NCBI GenBank assembly: GCA_030762895.1
Contig: CM061069.1
Coordinates: 26,903,404-26,967,403, forward strand
DNA: 64,000 bases
Source of the DNA: Sophora flavescens
Lineage: Eukaryota; Streptophyta; Magnoliopsida; Fabales; Fabaceae
Reading direction: 5' to 3'
Below are positions 10,643 to 19,582 of this stretch, one piece after another. The notes beneath the pieces were generated by a model that was not told the DNA's origin, made no database searches, and worked only from the letters and a program-made list of their open reading frames with translations. The number at the start of each line of letters is the position of its first letter. Within the stretch, counting starts at the first letter, position 1. The position numbers were made by a program, and so were the translations under genes.

Positions 10643-12047
10643 AAATACGCCAAACTTAAACTTTGCTTGTCCCCAAGCAAACTACAACTCAAAAATCAAA
10701 AAGACTCAAAACATGGCAAGCTTAAGAGATTCAATCAACCTTGCACAAATTTCAAGCACTACAACAAAACAGTTTTCTTCAATGTCCCCCCTTTCAAACA
10801 AAGCAATCCCCACAATCATTTATTCTGAACAATTGAGAAATTCATCATTCAAACAATCATTAATCTAAGCAAGGGATCCAGTTACACACAAGAGGGAGAT
10901 CACCAAATTCAAACAACTGCCTTCCTCACAAGGGCATTTAGTGTTTCACTCAATCGCTCTGTTTGTGTCAGGCTAACAACAATTCACTCAATTTCACTTT
11001 TAAGAGCACTTCCCATAAATTTGATTTTCATCTCAAAATAATTCCCACAGAAAACATGCATGCAACATCAAAAGGTCTTTTATGGGTTGTAATGGGGCCT
11101 GGCTAAGGGTAGGATATACAAAGGTACTAGCTGAAGACCCTAGGAACTAAGAGAGCATGAGCTTTTTACACTTTGAATTTAACTCAAGTTCCTTTTTTCA
11201 TTTTTCATTTGCCTTGGGTGACTACAGCCTTTTCTTCTAATACTTTTATATATTTTTATTTTTACACTTTGCTTTTCTTTTTTCTTTTTTTTTTTTTTTG
11301 CCTTTGGCTCCAACCTTTTTATTGTAATTTTTTTCTCAATCCCAAACAACACATTACACCTTGTAGCCACCCCAAACTTAGTTTCTTGCAACCATTCTCT
11401 TGCTAAGATTCCATGCTCTCCTAATCCTAAGATCGGGTTAATATGGTTTTTCAGACTTTAGGCTTGTAACATAAGGTCATCAAGAATTAACAGGCTAATT
11501 AGGCTCAATGGGGGCTAACTAGGGAACATGCATTAGGAATTGGTTCTTTTAGGCTAAGTAGTTATTTACAAAGAAAATGCCTAAATCATTTGCTACACAC
11601 ACATGAACATGCAAACCATAAAGAGATTCAAGCAAATTCGGGGAAGTGCAATCCAAAAGTGATTCTCACAGTCAAAAAACATGTTGGAGGCTCAAAACCT
11701 CACCTGGACATTCATGCAAATTGTTTGACAGAGATTCTATCCCTAGTGTGTGCTTCCTATCACCCCAAACTTATCATAAATCATGCCATCACAACAAAAT
11801 CTCAAAGTTCAGTTTTCAATCACACGGGGATCACTTTTCAAAAAAAAAAAAAATTTCAACCTAGGGGGGAATCATTACATAAATCATGCAATTATCTATT
11901 CAAAATTAATCAAAACCAATCAAACTTGCCAACTCAAGACTAACACAATTTATTCAAGAGCTAAAAGAAAGATAAGACAAAACAAAACTACAACTAGTTC
12001 CCTCCCCCACACTTAAAGCATGCATTGTCCCTAATGAAACAATATAA
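10643..12047 (-). other. B 3' UTR
   Basis: Non-coding. It contains AAGTTTGGGGT-type motifs on the minus strand (about 11368 and 11758), a block GGGACAATGCATG next to CTTTAAGTGTGGGGGAGG just after the ORF (about 12005-12030), and homopolymer runs (T run near 11285, A run near 11839). The polypurine tract next to the LTR has decayed (AAGTTTGGCGT). Confidence 0.75.
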
Positions 12048-13697
12048 CTATAAAATCAGAGTGAGGGAAAGGAAAGGGTACTCCCTGATCAGGTGGCAGT
12101 GTAGATGGGAGCTTCCGCCTGGATCCCATTGCTTGTAGCATAAAGCCAAAGAGATAGAGTTCATTCCATGGTCCCATAACTTGCAGCCTTGAGATAGGAG
12201 TGAGCACTTGACAATTATAGGGACCTTTCCCAATGCGGTGGACCCATCACTTCCTCTTTGTGCAAAGATGACCGCTTTCTCAACAAAGTCCTCCCAATAA
12301 AATTGGGGTTCAACCCCTTGAACTGGCCATGGTGCAAAGTCCAATCCCTCTGGTGGTTTCGCAGGGGGAGGTGGCAGATAGGTAGGGAGGGTCTCCGTCG
12401 CTGCTTCATCTTCTGCATGTTCCTCATTCACTACACTGACAAATCTATCACCTGCTAAACATGCAGCAATTTCAGCACACACCACATAATGGTTAGTGTT
12501 AGTACAATCAGGACATGAAGAAATATCATCAAAGCCAGAAATAAATGGAAAATCAAGAACAAGGTCCTCATGGGTGTCAGCAATAATCCCAGAAAGCAGC
12601 TCTATGTGGAAAACGGAGTGCTCTTCCAATGGTTGTTTCCCAGAATCAAAGATGTTAAACTTTGCCACAATATCACCAAACTCCATAGACATGGTCCAAT
12701 CATCAACATCAATCTTAGTCTTAGCTGTCTTCATGAATGGTCTGCCCAGGATGATTGGTGATTTACTGGAATGTGTCTCTCCTGCCATGTCCAGTATGTA
12801 GAAGTCAGCAGGGAAGATCAACTCATCAACTTGCACCAGCACATCTTCTACCATTCCCATGGGGCGGGCACTGGTCCTGTTGGCCAACTGGATAGTGATA
12901 CCTGTATACTGCAAGGGCCCAAGATCAAGGTTATTGAAAATAGAAGTGGGCATGACATTTATGGAGGCTCCCAAATCCAGCATGCAATTTTCAAATTTCC
13001 TGTCCCCAATAGTGCATGGAATAGTAAAAGTGCACGGATCCTTGCACTTCTGTGGTAGGGCCTGAGTGGGTGCTGAAACAGTAACTCTATCTGGTGCAGG
13101 CTTAGACTGGATAAGAGCTGAAACATTTCTTCCCAAATTTACTCTCTCATTACTCTTTAACTTCCTCTTGTTGGTGCATAGATCCTTCAGAAATTTTGCA
13201 TACTTGGGCACCTGCTTGATCACATCTAGAAGGGGAATATTCACAGCTACCTTTCTGAACACATCTAAAATCTCCCTTTCCCTGTCTTCACCACCAATCT
13301 TCTTATTTTTCTGCAATCTCTGTGGGAAGGGGATTGGTGGTCGGTACACTTTCTCAGCTTCAACATCGACTGAAGGCTCAGGAGTTACCTCAATAGTTTC
13401 TTCATCTTTTCCAGAGGCTGTCTCAACAACTCGTCCAGATCTCAGAGAAATGGCACTCACATTAGGATTGGAGACATTGGGATTTATCACTGTTTGTGCC
13501 GGCAATTGACTTGATCCTTGAGCTTGCTGTATGTTATTTATGGATGTGGCAAGCTGCCCAATCTGTGTCCTTAAGTCTTGAATGCTAGCATCTGTTCGCT
13601 GCTGATACTGTGCCTGTGAGGCTTGGAACTGTCCAAATTGCTGCTGGAAAAATGTAGTCATCTGTGCAGTCATTTGTGAAGTCATTTTCTTGCACAT
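12048..13697 (-). pseudogene. gag-pro: B gag C-terminus and aspartic protease
   Basis: A 549-residue frame begins in a Gln-rich stretch (QMTTFFQQQFGQFQASQAQY), passes a spacer, and reaches the Gag-protease junction NIPLLDVIKQVPKYAKFLKDL. The retroviral-type protease follows: FTIPCTIGDRKFENCMLDLGASINVMP has the active Asp in DLGAS (codon near 12976), and the flap region and SPIILGRPFMKTAKTKIDV follow. After protease the frame ends in about 130 residues that do not resemble RT. The protease would process Gag. The frame overlaps the preceding gag ORF at 13682-13697 in a different frame; a single indel explains this. Confidence 0.85.
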
Positions 13698-14854
13698 GTC
13701 CTCCAGTGAAGGTCAGAAGGTGCAGAAGCGGTCACTTGAGGAGGATTCTGAGGTGCCATCGTTTGTTGTTGGGATGAATTTCCATACCAAAGATTAGGAT
13801 GATTCCTCCAATTGGGATGATACCTATTTGTGGAGAGGTCTGGAGTGCTGTACCGATTCTGACTGTTTCCTTGATTATAGGGATGGACTGCATAAGCCTG
13901 AGACAAATCAGTCACTAACTCTTCCTTCGGAATGGGGCATGCATCATACGGGTGCTCAGGAGAGTTACACATGCCACACAACCTTGCAGTCTGAACCCTA
14001 TCTATTGCCAATTGCCTTACAAAAGAAGTGAGCTCATCCATTCTATTCTCAAGGGCCTGGTAGGATGAAGAGCTATGGATCTCATGCACACCTCTTGTCT
14101 CAATAGAATTTCTTCTGGTTGTAAACTGCTGGGAATTCAGTGACATATTTTCAATTAGTTGCTTGGCAGCAGCTGGGGTTTTATCAACAAGTGCTCCCCC
14201 ACTAGCAGCATCCAAAATATTCCTATCCATCGGCAGTAACCCCTCATAAAAGTACTGGATAAGAAGTCGTTTCGAAACTGATCTTTGGGGGCAGCTGGAC
14301 ACCAAATGCTTGAATCTTTCCCAATATTCAGCCAACGACTCATTTCCTTGTCTGATGCCACATATTTAATTCCTAATTGATGCAGCTCTGGAGGCAGGAA
14401 AATATCTCTCTAAGAAAACCCTCTTCAAATCGGTCCAGGTGGTAATAGAGTTGGGCTCAAGATATAACAGCCAATCCTTTGCAGCTCACTGGAGTGAGAA
14501 CGGAAAAGCTTTTAGCTTGACGCTATCCTCAGTTACTCCTTCTGATCTCGAGGTTGTGGAGCAGACAACCTGGAATTCCTTCAAGTGCTTGTGTGGATCC
14601 TCACCTTCAAGACCATTAAACTTTGGCAACAAGTGAATGAAACCAGATTTTAATTCAAAAGGAGTATCAGTACCAGGATATGAAATACACAATCCATTAT
14701 AATTTACATCAGGGGCAGCAAGCTGTCTTAATGTCCTTTGGTCACCCATATTGTCAAAAACAGTTTTAGAATTAGAATCACCACTAGTGCCAGCCCGAAT
14801 TTCTCTAAGGCGTGTGTGCAGTGTTCTTTCAATTTCAGGATCAAAATCACACAA
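13682..14854 (-). pseudogene. gag: B gag: capsid region and zinc knuckle, frameshifted
   Basis: The first frame begins near 14854 at CDFDPEIERTLHTRLREI and holds FIHLLPKFNGLEGEDPHKHLKEF, typical of the gag capsid fold. It is lost at about 14486. A second frame from about 14335 continues AEYWERFKHLVSSCPQ and reaches a CX2CX4HX4C zinc knuckle (CGMCNSPEHPYDAC). No ATG precedes CDFDPE in frame near the PBS, so the original start is missing or a non-AUG start was used. The protein would package element RNA in virus-like particles. Strand and order place it first after the PBS. Confidence 0.85.
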
Positions 14855-14955
14855 TTCAGGGCAATTAGACCTTGTAGCCAGACCAATTCAAAACAAAAAC
14901 GAAAATAAAATAAAGAAAATAAAAAAAACAAAATGCGAAAAATAACAAACAAGAG

Positions 14956-14973
14956 TCCCCGGCAACGACGCCA
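14956..14973 (-). other. B primer binding site (tRNA-Asp)
   Basis: On the minus strand this reads TGGCGTCGTTGCCGGGGA, a one-mismatch complement of the 3' end of plant tRNA-Asp(GTC) with CCA. It lies five bases inside the 5' LTR. Confidence 0.9.
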
Positions 14974-14978
14974 ATTTT

Positions 14979-16244
14979 CGGTCGCACTGTCGCACACGCA
15001 CCAAAAAGAACGAGCGCGTTTTAAAACTGTAGTTTAGGGCGACAACTCGGATGTCGTCTCACAAGGACTCTTGAAATGTTATTTGTCACAAAAATCAGTT
15101 TTTTTTTTGGGGGGGTTGGATTGGACTGCAAATAAGAAACAAACCAAAACCAAGAAAACAGAGCAGTTGAAAAGATTATCAAATAGCTCAAGACGGTTAA
15201 TCTATTGTTCTCGATTTCCAAACTATCATCAGTTCATGCAATTCCAAGCCCTAAGCAGATTCTAATCCCCTCCCGGTTGTAGCAACAATTTACAAGCGAA
15301 ACCACTACTACATATATATGTCCCTATTCCCGAATTAAGCAAACGGGGTTAAGCCATTCGTGAACTGAGCGAACACGAAATGAACACACGCGAATTAAGC
15401 AAACACGATTAATTATAGGAACATAATATCACCGAAAATAAATCAACACAACACAATATACTCCTAAATTAAGCAAACAGAAATATATAGCATGGCGTTG
15501 AAAAAGGGAAAAGCATACAAAACAGGAAATACAAGAACCTCAAGTGTAGTGGAAATCGATTACAATAGATTAATCTAAGAACTTAGTTCTCCATAGAAAA
15601 ACGAAACGCACAGAAAAATGTAAAAACAATGGAGAAGCAAAAAGTTCTTCCAATCTGTTCAGAACAGCCATTTATGCTATTCAGAAATTTGGCCCACTCG
15701 CGAGGCGAACACTCTCTCGCGAGGCGAATATCATGAACAGTCTGCAACGTTTGGTCTTCTCGCGGGGCGAAGTACTGCTCGCGTGGCAAGGAATGGAAAA
15801 GTCATGGCTCCTGGTCTTCAGTCTCGCGAGGCGAGACATGCATCCGCGAGGCGACACAGAACGAGTTGCATTTCTATGGAACTGTCAGCCTTCAGGGTCG
15901 CGAGGTGAGGTGATGTTCGCGGGGCGAACCAGAGAGGATGAAAATTTTACTGTTCAGCTGGCTTTCAGGTTCGCGAGGCGAGGTGACTCTCGCGAGGAGA
16001 ACTCTTCCATACTTGAAATTTCCCTGATTCTTTATTCTGTTGACTTCTAACTTAACCCGAAAACAACAAAATAGCCATAAGTGCTTTATTTGACTCAAAA
16101 CTGGCTAAATTAACCTAAAAATACTTAAACGACTCAAAACTTTGCTTGAGGACAATCTAATCTAATTTGGGTGAAAATGAGATATAATTAGCACAAAACC
16201 CTGGTCATACTAGCCATAAAACTAGATGAGCCATAGGCTTATCA
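14979..16244 (-). repeat. B 5' LTR
   Basis: This is 1,266 bp, ending at 14979 where the terminal CA appears as CG. It includes a palindrome array at 15698-16000 with 19-bp pair spacing (for example 15698/15717 and 15971/15990). The TATA motif of the sister LTR is changed here to CATAAATG. Confidence 0.92.
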
Positions 16245-16404
16245 ACAAGCAACACTTTTGAGACTTAGGAATAATTTTTAGTAAATTCTTCTATTTTCTT
16301 ATCAAAATAAAGTATTTAGTGCTACCTTTAGTTTCAGGTTAAAAGTGAAACTCTGGGAAACTTGGATTAAATGAAGAAAACCTTGAAAAGGAATTTTCAA
16401 GGTC

Positions 16405-16563
16405 TCACCCCGCGAGACAGTGTTCGCCCCGCGAGCCAGAACTCATGTTGAGCAGGAATTTGGAAGTCTTTCAGTCTCGCCCCGCGAGGCACGCCTCACC
16501 TCACAAGGATTCAAACTCAGAATGGAGCCAATTTTAAGTGCTCGCCCCGTGAGCGAGCGCAGA
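16405..16563 (+). repeat. Paired CGCGA palindrome array, A 3' LTR
   Basis: Units start at 16405/16424, 16477/16496 and 16542 with a possible partner at 16553. The first two pairs are both 19 bp apart. The array ends about 11 bp before the TATA box. Confidence 0.9.
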
Positions 16564-16573
16564 ACCAGACTTC

Positions 16574-16581
16574 TATAAATA
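16574..16581 (+). promoter_or_regulatory. TATA box of A 3' LTR
   Basis: TATAAATA follows the palindrome array. In an LTR this marks the core promoter, so the array is in U3. Confidence 0.65.
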
Positions 16582-17408
16582 GCTTGTTCTAGTACGAAAT
16601 TTAGTATCCAATCCTAGTTTTTGTGAGTTTCGTCTCGTTTAGGTTTACATACTCTTTTACTGTTTTATTTCATGTTTTCTATTTAATTGATGATGTTGAA
16701 GCACGCTATAAGGAACTTATCCTCTTTTTAAGGGAACGATGAAGCCACCTTTGATGGCATAGTGAATTCAAGTACTATTTTCTTATTCCCTTGTTTCTTC
16801 TCTTGTTTCTTAATTCTGTTTTGTATGTGCTAATCATAAAGGCCCGTGGTTAACTAGTCTAGTGTGTTGATGCTGGCAGGCAATTCGTACTTGGGACTTG
16901 AATTAAGAACACCGTTTGAATATTGCTAGGCATAGAATAGAAAGCGGTGCAATCGCTATAGGGAACCAAGAACTTAAAGAATCTAATTGTGAGTTGAATA
17001 TATTGGCAGATTAACAATTTGCAATCATAGATATTTCCTCTTGAAAACCGGCTGTGACATTAGGATAATTGAGGGTTCCTGGTTGACAAAGAAATTGAAC
17101 ATAGGGATAAGAAGATAAATGCTTTGGTAACTCGTTTGATAGGGTAGGTGGATTCGCGACCTAAGAGTCTTAGCCATTAATCAAATCTCATTGTAATCTT
17201 TTAGCATCTTTACTTAATTGATTTTGATATCTCTTTTGACTTAATTTTCTCTCTCATCTCAACCACTTTTTATTGACTTGGTCAACGCTTTGAATTTCCT
17301 TGATAAATTGGTTAAATTGGTATCCCAATCCTTGTGTTCGACCTCAGTATTTACTTACTGTGTTTTTATTACTTGCAACGAATCGGTACACTTGCCGGAT
17401 CGTCAACA

Positions 17409-17502
17409 AATAGCAACTTGTTCCTCAGGAGTCTTTGCTTCCAACATACAATATATCTGGTGAGACTTAAAATTTTTTGATAGAAGATGAGATAAGGGTA
17501 TG
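17409..17502 (-). pseudogene. E downstream ORF, distal fragment between A and C
   Basis: On the minus strand this continues, in one open frame, the ORF of 25928-26567 after solo LTR C and one GTATG duplicate are removed: SAIPLSHLLSKNF then EAKTPEEQVAI. It is cut at 17408 by the end of A. Confidence 0.6.
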
Positions 17503-17727
17503 TGATAGTGTGATTTTATATCATGTTTCCTGTACACTTTTGCAAGCATTTTTATATAGATTGGGCATTCTTTATTTGATTTTAGTTAGTTTTTCCCTTG
17601 GAACAGGTGAAGCGGTTTCTTGGTGTTCTTTTGCAGGAATTTAAGAAAAAATTCTCAGAATTAGCCTTGATGGAGCTTGGATGAAATAGAGCTTGAAAAG
17701 TGAAGAAAATGAGCCAAGCAGAGCCCA

Positions 17728-17953
17728 TCACGGCCTGGCCGTGATGACCATCACGGCCATGATCAAGAAAACTGAGAAGATTGAAGGTAAAAGTCAGAAG
17801 CTATCACGGCCTAGCCGTGATAACCATCACGGCCGTGATAGGCCAAACAGAACCGATCACGGCCTAGCCTTGATGAGGCTCACGGTCGTGATGCTCCAAA
17901 TTTGAAAGCGCGTCCACTCCAGAACACGTCACGGTCTGGCCGTGATGGCCATC
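17728..17953 (+). repeat. Paired TCACGGCC palindrome array, solo LTR C
   Basis: Each pair is a 17-bp palindrome of TCACGGCCTGGCCGTGA type followed by a 12-bp TCACGGCCGTGA type. Pairs lie at 17728-17744/17751-17762, 17804-17820/17827-17838, 17857-17873/17880-17891, and 17929-17945 with a partner split by D (17952-17953 continuing at 25021-25030). Centre-to-centre distance is 20.5 bp in every pair. Some units carry single substitutions (CCATGA, CCTTGA, GGTCGTGA). Confidence 0.95.
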
Positions 17954-19226
17954 TGATAGTGTGATTTTACATGATATTTTATGTACAATTTTGCATGCAT
18001 ATGTCATAGAGATTAGGCATTATTTAGTTGATTTAGTTAGATTTTCCCTTGGAACGGGTGAAGCGGTTTCTTGGTGTTGTTTTGCAGGATTTAATGTAAA
18101 AATGATCAAAATCAGCCATGAGGGAGCCTGGATGAAACAGAGCTTGAAAAGTGAAGAATATAAGCCAAACAAAGACTATCACGGCCTGGCCGTGATGACC
18201 ATCACGGCCGTGATGAAGCAGAGCAGAAGGCAAAAGTCAGAGGCTGTCACGGCCTAGCTGTGACAGACATCACGGTCGTGACCGACTGGAAATTTAAGTT
18301 TCGCGTCGCGAATAGAAGCTCGCCCCGCGAGTGCGTGAAAAATCAGAATCACTGTTATAAGTTGTTTAAGGCAGAATTTGAGGGGACACCTTGGATACAG
18401 TGGAGGCTACGAGTTTGGAAAGCCAAAAGGCTCTTGGAACCTGAGGCAGCTTCTGGAGGATTGCCCCCATGGAATCCCTTCTCTCCTTCTTCCATGTTTC
18501 TTTGGTTGTGGATATTATTATGAGTAGCTAAACCTCCATGGTTGGGGTTAGGGTAACTATGTCTGAATTCTTATGTATTTGATTTAATCTTGCAATACAG
18601 TTTTTGCTTTGTTATTGAGTGGTTGATTTCTGTACTTAATGCTTGTTGTGGCTAGCACCCCCATGACTCGATTTGTGTTTTAATATGCAATTGGAAAATT
18701 CGTGTTGAAATCGGAATTGAGATTAATCACCTAGTAAGCCTTGTATCTAGGAATGGAACTGGGTTTATTAGCAATCGCATGATCCCAAATCTTAATGCGA
18801 ATTCATTAATCTAGGCCACCTAAGGAATTAGGGTCTATTAGTGGATTTAGGCTCTTGTCATTCGAGGAATCGGGACTTGAGTAATTTAGTGGATTGATTG
18901 TCATAACTGAAGTAGAAACTGTTTGTGAGTTGTTTCATTGCATGAGGATGAAGCTTAGTGAACCTAACCCCAGCTACTTTTATCATATTTGAAGACCATC
19001 TTTTATTACCTTCCAAGTATTTAAGGAAATTACAAAAAGAGTTTGTTTTCTTATTTTGTTAGTTTTACTTTTTGTTAACATAGAACTCTCTTCAATCCAA
19101 GAATCGCTTAGATAGTAGTTGAAGTGGTACGTGCTAGTACTTGTTGCAGTCCTTGTGGGAACGATAAAACGGTCTCACCACCGTATTACTTGCACGACTG
19201 GGTATACTTGCCCAGATTCGTCAACA
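17954..19226 (+). repeat. D 5' LTR
   Basis: It runs TGATAGTGTG to TCGTCAACA. It contains palindromes 18179-18330 and a TATA-like GTTATAAG at 18354. It belongs to the same family as C and, more distantly, N. Confidence 0.95.
18179..18330 (+). repeat. Mixed palindrome array in D 5' LTR
   Basis: Three pairs: TCACGGCC-type at 18179-18195/18202-18213 and 18247-18263/18270-18281 (centres 20.5 bp apart), then CGCGA-type TCGCGTCGCGA at 18301 and TCGCCCCGCGA at 18320 (19 bp apart). This one LTR therefore links the two palindrome classes. The 3' LTR has the same array at 23968-24119. Confidence 0.95.
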
Positions 19227-19232
19227 AGTTTT

Positions 19233-19250
19233 TGGCGCCGTTGCCGGGGA
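19233..19250 (+). other. D primer binding site (tRNA-Asp)
   Basis: TGGCGCCGTTGCCGGGGA is an exact complement of the 18-nt 3' end of plant tRNA-Asp including CCA. It lies six bases after the LTR end. Confidence 0.95.
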
Positions 19251-19582
19251 CTGTATTTCAATATTAGAATATCCATTTTGGTTACTAATTTGAGCACAAA
19301 ATTTTTCTGTTTTAAAATTTTTCTTTTCTGTTATAAACTGTGTGCTGTCATATTTTTTTAGTGTGTTTGCTGTTGTGTGCTAACCTTTACTACTAACAAT
19401 CTTGTTTGCTAGACTGTTTGTGTATACGAGGTACTATTCCAGCTGACCAACTCCTATACGATCCAGAAATTGAAAGAACAGCTAGGAAGAATAGGAAGCA
19501 AGCAAGACAGCAGAACTTGTTAAGACAACAGGGAGAAGCACAAGAGACTTCCACCTCTCAGGTTACTCAGGAAGAACTCAAA

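Larger units (their letters stand above)
9376..16244 (-). mobile_element. Element B: non-autonomous gag-protease LTR retrotransposon
   Basis: This is a complete 6,869-bp element on the minus strand with a perfect 5-bp duplicate ACAAG at 9371-9375 and 16245-16249. Order: 5' LTR (14979-16244), tRNA-Asp PBS, gag, protease, a 1.4-kb 3' UTR and 3' LTR (9376-10642). I find no reverse transcriptase, RNase H or integrase between them, so it would depend on enzymes in trans. Its LTR start, 3' UTR and palindrome array match A, which is the likely kind of helper. By eye the two LTRs differ at about 45-50 positions of 1,266 (near 4%). This fits the TR-GAG type of non-autonomous element. Confidence 0.93.
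1..17408 (+). mobile_element. Element A: Athila-type Ty3/gypsy retrotransposon, 5' part outside window, split by B
   Basis: The order on the plus strand is pol, palindrome array, two downstream ORFs, 3' UTR and 3' LTR. This order and the RT text (HFPIPFIDQMIERL, FMDDFSVFG) match the Athila lineage, in which extra ORFs follow pol. The 3' LTR begins TGATAAACC at 9266, is interrupted by B at 9376-16244, resumes and ends CGTCAACA at 17408. Solo LTR F also lies inside A. The flank at 17409 reads on as a copia ORF on the opposite strand, so A appears to have inserted into element E; the expected 3' target duplicate would be AATAG at 17409-17413, but its partner is outside the window. The 5' LTR, PBS, gag and most of the protease are not visible. 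Confidence 0.85.
9266..17408 (+). repeat. A 3' LTR, split by B
   Basis: The first part is 9266-9375 (starting TGATAAACC) and the second 16250-17408 (ending CGGATCGTCAACA), about 1,269 bp once B and one copy of its ACAAG target duplicate are removed. The second part carries a palindrome array (16405-16563) and a TATA box (16574). The length agrees with the 1,266-1,267-bp LTRs of B, its relative. Confidence 0.85.

Noticed and set aside
17961..18257. Conserved ORF in D LTRs (also 23780-24046)
   Set aside because: It repeats only because the LTRs are duplicates, and covers U3 and the palindromes. No domain or start context supports translation.
19233..19250. tRNA gene fragment
   Set aside because: The match to tRNA-Asp covers only the 3' end and is complementary, as expected for a primer binding site.
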